From Sva-07 sp963774765 (lineage in GTDB: Bacteria > Actinomycetota > Acidimicrobiia > Acidimicrobiales > Ilumatobacteraceae): a stretch of DNA of 64,000 bases. The stretch is taken from positions 1 to 64,000 of the forward strand of contig CAVZGP010000009.1 of NCBI GenBank assembly GCA_963774765.1, written 5' to 3'. The position numbers and the translations under genes were made by a program. The notes under the pieces were generated by a model. It was given only the letters and a program-made list of their open reading frames with translations, did not search any database and was not told the origin of the DNA. Positions 27,064-35,008 of the stretch are shown here, in pieces (the first letter of the stretch is position 1; every line of letters begins with the position of its first letter).

Positions 27064-27232
27064 CAGTCACCCCGATCGTCCAGCATCAGTGTGTTCGTTC
27101 CGTCGCTGTCGTGCAACGCCCACTCGACGCCCGTCCAAACGGCACAGCACGAACTCGTTCTTCGGCGAAATCGGTCACCACCGGCGCGGGAAGTGCAGTG
27201 CGCTGCTTTGGCTCGCGCTGCGGCGTGGGCAT
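27063..27232 (-). CDS. Small ORF coupled to ferredoxin, possibly frameshifted
   Basis: On the minus strand an ATG at 27232 opens MPTPQREPKQRTALPAPVVT. A second frame reads TGVEWALHDSDGTNTLMLDD and stops at 27063 overlapping the ferredoxin ATG. One indel near 27130 would join them into a protein of about 55 residues. No family is recognised. The coupling and the window's indel rate are the only support. The stretch 27233-27446 shows nothing convincing. Confidence 0.3.
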
Positions 27233-27446
27233 GACCGCCGAGTGAGGGATTCCGGATGAGCGAAGTGGCAGGTTCGTCAGGTCCCGGCGAGGGCGAGGAA
27301 CTCCACGAGGGCACGCGACAGCGTGATCATGGCGTCGTGGTTCGGCTGGCCCATGCGTTCGCCGAACGTGGAACGCGGAGTGGTCGTGGTCGTAGCGCCC
27401 AGCCGTGCGCCGGATCGAATCGGCCGGGCCGCGGTGGCGTTGATCG

Positions 27447-28979
27447 TCACCCATCGCTACCGAGGCCAGGACAGGACAGCGAGCCGGCACGGAGCGCCAG
27501 GTACTCGGCAATCGAGACGCACGCGGCGTCGAGGTCGTCGAAATTCTGTTCCAGTTCGGTTTCCTTGATCCCAGCAGAGATCAAGGCGAAGGGGTCGTCG
27601 CCCTCGGCCGACGCAACGGCCGTCCGAAAGTCGCCCATTTGGTCGACGATGTGGTTGATCGTGACCGAGAGTTGCTCATGGTCGGCCGCGAGCGGTGCCG
27701 GCGGATCGACGCTGTCGATCACCGAGGCGAGTTGGCCGAGCGCTTCTGCGACCGTCACGATGAAGCGGTCGGCTTCGGTATGGGGGTCGTCAGCGGTCTC
27801 GGCGTAAACAGATTCGCCCGCGCTGGCGAACTCGTCGAGGCCGGCCTCGAGTTGGTCGAAGTAGGCCTGTTCCTCGGGACTGCCGTCAGGAATGGTTGGC
27901 AGAACCCCACCGTTCAGTATCCGCAAGAACTCTCGTGTGACCGCATCCGCATCGGCGCCGACCGCGACATCCACCGAGACCCCTGACGGGTCGTCGAGCG
28001 TGGCTCCGTCGTCGTCCACGATGATTGTTCGCCGTTCGATCTGCAGCATCTCGGGCTGAAGGGTGGCGACCGCTGCGAGTTCGTCCCACAGGTAGATGCC
28101 ATCGGTGAAGCCGCGACTTGCGACGACTTGTCGTTCGGATTTGCCGACCGCCGAGTCGAGCAGGGCGAGTTGCGCAACGAGGGCATCGGTCCACGGCACG
28201 TCGTTCGTGGCATCGAGCGGCACGAAGAGCACCTCGACACCCGAAGCCAGCACCAACCTGGCCGCTTGCGGATCGATGTACAGATTCCATTCCGCAGTCG
28301 GTGCCGCCTCGATGTTTCCCGGCACGTCGACGGCGCCGCCCATGATCACGACGCGTTCGACGTGTCCGACCAGATCCGGATGATCGCGAAAGACGACGCT
28401 CAGGTTGGTGAGTGGTCCGACCGCCACGATTGTCACCGGACGGTCGGCTGACCGGAGCGTGTCGGCGAGCAGTACCGCACCGTCGACCGGAGGTCCTGAC
28501 GTCACGATTGGCAGCTCGACGCCCGCCAGCAGGTTCGAGAACTCGCGGAACTCATCGGGCCAATCGCGATCACCGACCAGTGGCGGTTCGACGCCACAGC
28601 CCACCGGGACATCGAGCCGACCGGCGATCGACAGAAGCGACAGCGTGTGCCTGACGCCCAGGTCACAATCGGATTCGCCGCGTTCGGGAAGCGTCACCGC
28701 CAGCAGATCCACGTCGGGATGCGACGCCAGATACAACAGCGCCCCGATGTCGGAGATCGTCGGGCTGTAGTCGAGCACGACCGGCATCCCTTCGGACACC
28801 GAGTCCGTCACCACCAAGACCGCGTCCGGCGCCACGGTCGGTTCCGAGACGGGGTCGACGAACGCCGGCGTTGCATCGTCGACGCAGCCCGCTGCGAGGC
28901 CGACCATGGCCAGCACCATGACGACAGCTCGCGCTTCGAACCGCCCCGGTCGCGAGTGGTGAGCCACCGATCGTTTCAT
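27447..28979 (-). CDS. Nucleoside-hydrolase-like lipoprotein
   Basis: The 510-residue product has a lipoprotein signal with lipobox LAAGC near residue 31. Residues about 55-370 form an inosine-uridine nucleoside hydrolase fold: PVVLDYSPTISDIGALLYLAS, VTIVAVGPLTNLSVVF, ERVVIMGGAVDVPGN, and EWNLYIDPQAARLVL. The usual N-terminal calcium-binding DxDxxxDD cluster is altered to DYSPTISD, so catalysis or metal binding may differ. A helical C-terminal extension of about 140 residues (ADDPHTEADRFIVTVAEALG) is additional. It probably sits on the cell surface. It is island cargo. Confidence 0.8.
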   Translation of the reverse strand: MKRSVAHHSRPGRFEARAVVMVLAMVGLAAGCVDDATPAFVDPVSEPTVAPDAVLVVTDSVSEGMPVVLDYSPTISDIGALLYLASHPDVDLLAVTLPERGESDCDLGVRHTLSLLSIAGRLDVPVGCGVEPPLVGDRDWPDEFREFSNLLAGVELPIVTSGPPVDGAVLLADTLRSADRPVTIVAVGPLTNLSVVFRDHPDLVGHVERVVIMGGAVDVPGNIEAAPTAEWNLYIDPQAARLVLASGVEVLFVPLDATNDVPWTDALVAQLALLDSAVGKSERQVVASRGFTDGIYLWDELAAVATLQPEMLQIERRTIIVDDDGATLDDPSGVSVDVAVGADADAVTREFLRILNGGVLPTIPDGSPEEQAYFDQLEAGLDEFASAGESVYAETADDPHTEADRFIVTVAEALGQLASVIDSVDPPAPLAADHEQLSVTINHIVDQMGDFRTAVASAEGDDPFALISAGIKETELEQNFDDLDAACVSIAEYLALRAGSLSCPGLGSDG

Positions 28980-29133
28980 GTCGATACAGACGAAGCACCG
29001 GAGACTTCGGGTGACATGCTCGGAGAACACGGCGGCCACTCCCGAGTCCTACGTCAGGCGCTGTCACCCACGAAGTGGTCTGCTGAGCGAAAGGCCCAGA
29101 AGCGACCCGGGCAGCCATGGGATGATCTCGGGG

Positions 29134-29616
29134 ATGCACGTCAGGCGAGCGAGAATGGAGGGGGTCGCTGAGATTGTCGGGGTGTGGCTCCGGTCGCGGA
29201 CGGCGTCAGTCCCAGAGATCCCTCCGCCTGTGCACTCCGCCGACGAAGTGCACTCGAGGTTCCGGGATTTCGTCCTTCCCAGTCTGGAGGTGTGGGTGGC
29301 CGACGACGGTGGTGCCGTCATCGGCCTCCTCGCGATCGAGGACGAGTGGGTCGACCAGCTTTACGTTGCGCCAGGTCACACCGGGAAAGGCATTGGTAGC
29401 CGACTGATCGTCGTTGCCAAGCGGCAGCGGCCATGCGGACTCAAGCTGTGGAGCTTCGAGGCCAACGTCGGCGCCAGACGCTTCTACGAAGGCCACGGTT
29501 TCGTCGCGACCGGCTCCACGCCCGGCGACAACGAAGAGGGCGCCCCGGACGTTCGTTTCGAATGGTCGCCATCTGCCATCGCCCCGCGAGGTCGGGTCGA
29601 GGGCATTCGGAAGTGA
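29134..29616 (+). CDS. GNAT-family N-acetyltransferase
   Basis: The 160-residue product has the acetyl-CoA motif A region DQLYVAPGHTGKGIGSRLIVVAK (Q/R-x-x-G-x-G/A loop in HTGKGIG) and motif B SFEANVGARRFYEGHGFVATGSTPGDNEEG. It starts MHVRRARMEGVAEIVGVW. The acceptor is unknown. ATG 29134 gives the standard length. The gene diverges from the nucleoside hydrolase lipoprotein. Confidence 0.87.
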   Translation: MHVRRARMEGVAEIVGVWLRSRTASVPEIPPPVHSADEVHSRFRDFVLPSLEVWVADDGGAVIGLLAIEDEWVDQLYVAPGHTGKGIGSRLIVVAKRQRPCGLKLWSFEANVGARRFYEGHGFVATGSTPGDNEEGAPDVRFEWSPSAIAPRGRVEGIRK

Positions 29617-29677
29617 ACGCGGACCCGACGATTCCACGGGGTTGTGTCGGCGTGAATAGACGGTTTGCTGTGTCCAC

Positions 29678-30196
29678 TCAGTCGAGGTCAGCGCACGCGA
29701 TCCGGATCCCGCCGGGTTCGTGCACCACCACCGATTGTGCGGTTGTCATGGCGCCGGACGTGCGAGCCGTCCAGCTCGCCGTTCCGTTGGCGAACGCCAT
29801 GCCGTGCCGGTTGGGTTCGATGGTCGTGCCGTTCGTCGTGACCCAGAGCTCGTTTGGCGGTGAGGTCGCGCCGAGTTCCTCGTTCTGGTAGTGACCGCCG
29901 CCTCCGTCGGCGCACGACCCGTTGTGGAGGTGTGAGCCATAGTCCTTGTCGGGGTCCAATCCGGTCACGAGGACCCAAACCACGGTGCCTCGCTCGCTCG
30001 TCGTCATTCTCGCCACGCCATGGATGTCATAGCCGAGGGGGTCGGCTGCACCGGCGGCAGTCTCGTTGAATCTGCCGTGGAACGAGGCTCGTCGAGTCGC
30101 ATCCACGGTGCCACTTGAAGCAAGGAGCGCAGCGATGGCGGCCCCCGCAACGCCGATTCGTCCGATGTTCCTCATTCGTTGGGTTGGATTGATCAT
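29678..30196 (-). CDS. Secreted Cu/Zn-superoxide-dismutase-like protein
   Basis: The 172-residue product has a signal peptide (MRNIGRIGVAGAAIAALLASSGTVDA). A beta-rich domain follows with SHLHNGSCADGGGGHYQN, where the His and Cys echo SOD ligands, and a later PNRHGMAFANGTASWTA segment. The end, VVVHEPGGIRIACADL, resembles the SODC finish. Not all SOD metal ligands can be placed, so it may be a structural relative without dismutase activity. A strong RBS AAGGAGG precedes the ATG. Confidence 0.7.
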   Translation of the reverse strand: MINPTQRMRNIGRIGVAGAAIAALLASSGTVDATRRASFHGRFNETAAGAADPLGYDIHGVARMTTSERGTVVWVLVTGLDPDKDYGSHLHNGSCADGGGGHYQNEELGATSPPNELWVTTNGTTIEPNRHGMAFANGTASWTARTSGAMTTAQSVVVHEPGGIRIACADLD

Positions 30197-30522
30197 GGTG
30201 TCCTCCTTGATGGGTGAACGCACCTGTTGCGTTCGTGGTGGCTCGTGCAGAGGTCGATGGTGACCAGTTGACAGTGAGCCACTACAGCCACAGACGACCG
30301 AGATGACCAATCGGGTGACATGTGCGATGCCGGTGCTGCGGTATCCGAGTCGCCGACGACCGGTGGAGCAGCGCCGCTTGGCGTCGTCGTCAGCTGCTGT
30401 CACCCATGAGGAGATCTCGTTCGTCTGTTCTGGTGACTCGGGTACTCCCGGAAGCACCTTGGCGTGTTTCGTGAACCGGAGTGGTACCTCGACGCGACAA
30501 CTCAGGCGAAGGGAGTCCGGGC
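30197..30522. other. Intergenic stretch between divergent genes
   Basis: This 326-base stretch separates the SOD-like gene from cytochrome b. The RBS of the leftward gene lies at its left edge. A frame at 30464 reads EPEWYLDATTQAKGVRAWDE and could be a shifted N-terminus of cytochrome b. I see no other gene, RNA or repeat. Confidence 0.4.
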
Positions 30523-31314
30523 ATGGGACGAGCAGCTGGTCACCTCGATGGGACGTCGGCCGGATTCGGCGCTTCGTTACGGCGACTACGAGACGGCGTG
30601 CACGGCAGCCAGGCCTGGAGTTCGATCTTCCGGCCGGGTTCGATCTTCCGCAAGGGCTATACCGACAGCCCGCGCAACCGCAGCTACGTCATCATGAACT
30701 CGGTGCTCTACCACCTGCACCCGGTCAAGGTGAAGCGCCACGCCGTCAAGGTCAGCTACACGCTGTGCCTCGGTGGGCTGTCGTTCTTCTTGTTCATCCT
30801 GCTGACCGTCACCGGCATCTTCCTGATGTTCTTCTACCGACCCGAGACAACCGCAGCCTGGAACGACATGTACCAACTCCAGACATCGGTGACCTTCGGC
30901 CAGTTGGTCCGCAACATGCACCGATGGGGTGCGCACCTGATGGTGCTGACCGTGTTCTTGCACATGGCCCGCGTCTTCTACCACGGTGCCTACAAGCCGC
31001 CTCGCGAGTTCAACTGGGTGATCGGCGTCATCCTGCTCGCACTGACGATCGGCCTGTCATTCACGGGATATCTCTTGCCGTGGGACCAGCTGTCGTTGTG
31101 GGCCGTCACCGTGGGCGGGAACATGGCCGGCTACACCCCGGTGTTCGGCCAGGAAGTGAGATTCGTCCTCCTCGATGGCAAGGAGATCGGGCCCAACACG
31201 CTGCTCCGGTGGTACGTGTTGCACGTGTTGTTCCTGCCGTTCGTGATCGTGATCTTCATGGCGATCCACTTCTGGCGAGTACGCAAAGACGGCGGCATCT
31301 CCGGCCCCCTCTGA
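30523..31314 (+). CDS. Cytochrome b N-terminal domain protein (QcrB/PetB-like), orphan
   Basis: The ~263-residue product has about four to five membrane helices and the two-heme histidine pattern of cytochrome b. NMHRWGAHLMVLTVFLHMARVFYHGAY supplies one His pair, and WYVLHVLFLPFVIVIFMAIHFWRVRK the other. SFTGYLLPWDQLSLWAVT is the conserved Qo-side motif. It ends where the b6 half normally ends. No Rieske protein, cytochrome c or subunit IV gene is beside it. The start is uncertain because RDGVHGSQAW is the first clearly conserved part. It is island cargo. Confidence 0.85.
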   Translation: MGRAAGHLDGTSAGFGASLRRLRDGVHGSQAWSSIFRPGSIFRKGYTDSPRNRSYVIMNSVLYHLHPVKVKRHAVKVSYTLCLGGLSFFLFILLTVTGIFLMFFYRPETTAAWNDMYQLQTSVTFGQLVRNMHRWGAHLMVLTVFLHMARVFYHGAYKPPREFNWVIGVILLALTIGLSFTGYLLPWDQLSLWAVTVGGNMAGYTPVFGQEVRFVLLDGKEIGPNTLLRWYVLHVLFLPFVIVIFMAIHFWRVRKDGGISGPL

Positions 31315-31443
31315 GAACCCTCTCGACACAGCGACACGTTTGGGCGCAGGATCGACAAATCGACTCGTTCGTGTCACCCGGCGCAGCGATTCGATCGTCT
31401 GTTCTGAACAAGCAGCCAACCCAACCGACAACAGGGGGACTTC

Positions 31444-31843
31444 ATGGACTGGTGGGTACTCGAGTTGATCACGGTGGCGGTGATGTTCGCGATCATCGCC
31501 ATTCTCGGTCCGCTGATCAAGCGGTACGGCAAGTCGTACGCGGCGGACGTGTTCCGAGTGAACCCGTCGCACCGGCAAGAGCTACCTCGTCCTCATGGAC
31601 TTCGCCTACTACCTGATCTTCGGCGCCTACATCCTGTTCTCCATCAAGTGGGAGCCCGACACGGGTTGGGATCAACAGGTGAACGCCGAACAACTCCAAG
31701 CGTCGGTGGTCCGGATCGGGGGGCTGCTGTTACTCATGGGTCTGCTACACGGACTGAACGTGCTCACGCTCCCCGTGATCGGTCGAATCTTCACGCTCAA
31801 CCGCCAACTCGACGACGACGTCGCCGGGCCCCGAGCCGCCTGA
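31444..31843 (+). CDS. Three-helix membrane protein, one frameshift; paralogue of the anti-sigma membrane domain
   Basis: The ~132-residue product starts MDWWVLELITVAVMFAIIA. It continues LGPLIKRYGKSYAADVF, then, after a +1 shift near 31565, LVLMDFAYYLIFGAYILFS and RIGGLLLLMGLLHGLNVLTLP. The same order appears in the anti-sigma-like protein at 32399: VLGPAIRRFGRGYANDLW, LLDVAYLLVFGGYILLT, RVGGLLLIMGLLHAATIMALP. The two are clear paralogues on either side of the sigma gene. Function is unknown. Length is 3n+1. Confidence 0.78.
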
Positions 31844-31865
31844 GACAGAACGCTCCGATCTCGTC

Positions 31866-32402
31866 GTGTCGCCCGACGCAGCACTAGCAACCGCAGTCGG
31901 AACGCTCGATGCCGACGCCCTGGTCGAGCAGATGTTCGCCGAACAGGGTGCGTCACTCGTGCGGCTTGCGCGAGTGTTCTGCGACGACCGTGATGCTGCC
32001 GAAGACCTCGTGCAGGAGGCCTTCATCCGACTCCACCGATCAGCCGCCTCGATTCGAGACCTTCGCCGAGCTCCGGCATTCCTGCGATCGATCGTGATCA
32101 ACCTGGCGCGTGACCACAACCGCCGAGGCCTCATGTCGCTGCGACATCAAGCGAGCGCCGACCCGCCGACATCACCGGCCGAGCCGGACGAGCGTGCCGT
32201 GCACGACGAGGACGCGGACCAGGTATTGGGTGCGCTGCGCACGCTGCCCGAGCGCCAGCGGGCGTGCCTCGTGCTGCACTACTACGAACAGTTGTCGATC
32301 GCCGAGGTCGCGGAGACCTTGCGCATCTCGACGAACTCGGTCAAGACCCATTGTCGCCGCGGACTCGCAACGCTCGAATCACGACTGGAGCACACGAAGT
32401 GA
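31866..32402 (+). CDS. ECF sigma factor (island)
   Basis: The 178-residue product has region 2 (QGASLVRLARVFCDDRDAAEDLVQEAFIRLHRS, APAFLRSIVINLARDHNRR) and region 4 (LPERQRACLVLHYYEQLSIAEVAETLRISTNSVKTHCRRGLATLE). It resembles the SigE-type actinobacterial ECF group. GTG 31866 is the start used. Its stop overlaps the GTG of the next gene (32399-32402), the usual arrangement of a sigma with its anti-sigma. Confidence 0.88.
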   Translation: MSPDAALATAVGTLDADALVEQMFAEQGASLVRLARVFCDDRDAAEDLVQEAFIRLHRSAASIRDLRRAPAFLRSIVINLARDHNRRGLMSLRHQASADPPTSPAEPDERAVHDEDADQVLGALRTLPERQRACLVLHYYEQLSIAEVAETLRISTNSVKTHCRRGLATLESRLEHTK

Positions 32403-33082
32403 ACGTCGAGCAACGACTCGTCAACGCCCTACGGACGACCGACGCTGTCGAGGCGAGCCCGGACTTGTGGTCACGCGTCGTGCACTCGATCGAGGAGGAC
32501 CGGGCACACCGCCGTCGAGTGGTCATCTCCTTCGCGACCATCGCCGCCATCGTGGCTGCACTGGTCGTCATCGGGATGCTGAACCTCATCGACACCCCGA
32601 ACGGTCGCCATGTGCAGGTACGGGTTCCGGTCATGGAACTGATCGAGACGATCGCGCTCGTGTCCCTCGTCGCGGTTCTCGGGCCGGCGATTCGACGATT
32701 CGGTCGCGGATACGCCAACGACCTCTGGCGAACGACTCCCGAACTGCCCACCGCACTGCTCCGCTTGCTCGATGTGGCCTATCTCCTGGTGTTCGGTGGC
32801 TACATCCTGCTGACCACCTACTTCGACTTCGGGCGATCGACGGCCGTTGTGGCCGAACAGGTCGAGGACATGTTGCAGCGTGTCGGCGGACTGCTGTTGA
32901 TCATGGGTCTTCTGCACGCCGCCACGATCATGGCGCTGCCGCTGGTTGCACTGGTGTCCAACTCGACCCGTGCCGGCCGGAAGTTGCCGAGGTGGGTGGT
33001 CGCGATTTTGGTCCTCGCCGGACTCGCTGTCGGATTCTTCGGACTCCAGGTGCTCATCGGCGGCATCGCCAGCTCGGTCTGA
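32399..33082 (+). CDS. Putative five-helix anti-sigma factor
   Basis: The 227-residue product starts with a short cytoplasmic region (NVEQRLVNALRTTDAVEASPDLWSRVVHSIEEDRAHRRR) like those of small anti-sigma proteins. Five membrane helices follow at about 42-62, 78-98, 118-138, 155-180 and 195-220. The middle three copy the membrane protein at 31444. There is no HxxxCxxC zinc motif. Coupling to the sigma stop is the main reason for the anti-sigma call. The membrane part may sense a signal or bind the paralogue. Confidence 0.7.
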   Translation: MNVEQRLVNALRTTDAVEASPDLWSRVVHSIEEDRAHRRRVVISFATIAAIVAALVVIGMLNLIDTPNGRHVQVRVPVMELIETIALVSLVAVLGPAIRRFGRGYANDLWRTTPELPTALLRLLDVAYLLVFGGYILLTTYFDFGRSTAVVAEQVEDMLQRVGGLLLIMGLLHAATIMALPLVALVSNSTRAGRKLPRWVVAILVLAGLAVGFFGLQVLIGGIASSV

Positions 33083-33163
33083 GCGTCTCGTATCGACGGA
33101 TTCGGCGTCGGTGTCACCTCTCACACTGCTGTCGTGCGTCTGTCGATGTATGGAGCAAGAGCT

Positions 33164-34117
33164 GTGACGAATGTGATCGAGATCGAGGGACTGCGCAAGT
33201 CGTATCGACGGCGAGCGGGAACGACCGTTGCGATCGACGGACTGAACCTGAGCGTCCCCGAGGGCGGCGTCTACGGATTTCTCGGACCGAACGGATCCGG
33301 CAAGACCACCACGATCCGTTGTGCCCTCGGGCTTGCCCGTCCCACGGCCGGTGCGATCCGAGTTCTGGATCGGCCGGTTCCGGAAGGTCTCCGCGACGCT
33401 GCACGTCGGATCGGCGCGATCGTCGAGACGCCAGCGCTGTTCCCGACGATGACCGCCCGGGAAAATCTCCTGCTGCTGGGGGCAGTCGACAGGATCGGGC
33501 TGCGGCGAGTCGACGAAGTGCTCGCTGATGTGGGGCTCGAAGACCGCGCCGGCGACCTCGTCAAGCGCTACTCGCTCGGCATGAAGCAACGCCTCGGTCT
33601 TGCGGCCGCGCTGTTGAAGGATCCAGAACTCCTGGTGCTCGACGAGCCTGCCAATGGGTTGGATCCGGCCGGGATGCGCGAGGTTCGCGAGCTCCTGCGT
33701 CGACTGGCCGACGGCGGACGCACCGTGTTCGTGTCGAGTCACATCCTCGCCGAGATCGAATCGACCTGTGATCGGGTGGCCATCTTGGCCCAGGGCTGTC
33801 TCGTCATCCAGGGAACGGTGGATGAGGTGATCTCAGCAGCCGGTCACCGGGCGTCGATTCTCGTGAAGGTCGACGATCTCGATCGAGGCATGCGGGCACT
33901 CCGCGACGCTCATCTCGCGACGCAACGCGTGGACGAATACCTACGAGTCGACGTGCACCCGGAGCGCGCAGGCGATGTCACTCGCGTGCTCGCGGCGGCG
34001 GGCCAGTGGGTGACTGAGCTCCGCCCCGATCGGTTCAGTCTCGAAGACGTGTTCCTCGAGCTCACATCCTCGCCCGCCGACCTCTCGGACACAGAGCTCA
34101 TCGAGGTCGGCGCATGA
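33164..34117 (+). CDS. ABC transporter ATP-binding protein
   Basis: The ~317-residue ATPase has Walker A GPNGSGKTT, Q-loop region IVETPALFPTMTARENLLL, signature YSLGMKQRLGLAAALL, Walker B LLVLDEPANGLDP and the H-loop SSHILAEIE. A C-terminal domain of about 90 residues follows, typical of DrrA/NatA-like exporters (bacitracin or antibiotic type). GTG 33164 is preferred because GGAG lies 8 bp upstream; ATG 33146 is an alternative. The permease gene overlaps its stop as ATGA. Confidence 0.93.
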   Translation: MTNVIEIEGLRKSYRRRAGTTVAIDGLNLSVPEGGVYGFLGPNGSGKTTTIRCALGLARPTAGAIRVLDRPVPEGLRDAARRIGAIVETPALFPTMTARENLLLLGAVDRIGLRRVDEVLADVGLEDRAGDLVKRYSLGMKQRLGLAAALLKDPELLVLDEPANGLDPAGMREVRELLRRLADGGRTVFVSSHILAEIESTCDRVAILAQGCLVIQGTVDEVISAAGHRASILVKVDDLDRGMRALRDAHLATQRVDEYLRVDVHPERAGDVTRVLAAAGQWVTELRPDRFSLEDVFLELTSSPADLSDTELIEVGA

Positions 34118-34926
34118 TCCTCCTGATGACGGAAATGCGACGGGCCATCCACCGGCGCGCAGTGCGAAGCCTGATCGCCATCGCTCTCATCGGTTGCGTG
34201 CTGGCTGGGGTGATCTCCTACCTCGGCTCCACCGGCAAGACTCTCGCCCACCTACGCGCGGGCGAGGGCAGCCCCGCCCTGATGACCGACTGGTGGTCGG
34301 TCGACCAACACGAAGGGTTCCTCTCAGTCGGCATGTTCTTCCTGTTCCTCGGAGGATTCTTCGGCGGGGCAACCGTCGCCGGAGCTGAATGGCGTGCCGG
34401 CACGATGACGACGGTGCTCACGTGGGAACCCCGACGACTCAGGCTGCACAGTGCCCGAGCCGGGAGTGCAGCCATTCTTGCGCTCACCATTTCGTTCGGG
34501 CTGCAGATCGCATTCCTCGTGTCATTTCTGCCGTCGGTGCTCCTCAACGGCTCAACCGATGGCGCCGACGGGTCGTTCTGGCTCGGCCTCGCTGTCGTCA
34601 TGGCGAGAACGTCGGTGATCACGGCCGCTGCGGCGGTGCTCGCGCTGTCACTGGCCACCGCCGCCCGCAACACCGCGTTCGCGATCATCGCGCTCTTCGC
34701 CTGGCTCATCGTGGTCGAGGGGCTCATCCGCAGTCTCACACCCTCGCTGGCCGGATGGCTCTGGGGTGAGAGCGTGGCCACATCGATGAACTGGGTCCGA
34801 CTCGAGAATGCCGAGTTCGGCCACAGTCCGCTGTTGTCGGCTGCGACCCTGGTCGTCTATCTCACCGTGATCGTCGCCGTCGCAACGATCACATTCCAGC
34901 GGCGCGACATCACCGCTGCGACATGA
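34114..34926 (+). CDS. ABC-2 type transporter permease
   Basis: The 270-residue product has six membrane helices, including LIAIALIGCVLAGVISYLG near residue 20 and GMFFLFLGGFFGGATVAGAEW near 72. FFGGATVAGAEWRAGTMTTVLTWEPRR matches the ABC-2 family pattern of a conserved Glu-Trp after the second helix. It must work with the overlapping ATPase gene as an exporter. The transported substrate is not known; control by the ECF sigma just upstream is plausible but not shown. Confidence 0.88.
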   Translation: MILLMTEMRRAIHRRAVRSLIAIALIGCVLAGVISYLGSTGKTLAHLRAGEGSPALMTDWWSVDQHEGFLSVGMFFLFLGGFFGGATVAGAEWRAGTMTTVLTWEPRRLRLHSARAGSAAILALTISFGLQIAFLVSFLPSVLLNGSTDGADGSFWLGLAVVMARTSVITAAAAVLALSLATAARNTAFAIIALFAWLIVVEGLIRSLTPSLAGWLWGESVATSMNWVRLENAEFGHSPLLSAATLVVYLTVIVAVATITFQRRDITAAT

Positions 34927-35008
34927 TCACCGACACCGAGGTCAGCGTCGTCGGTTGTGTCGGGCTCTTCTCGGGGCGAGTTCCGGAACTGACGAACGGA
35001 GATGATCG

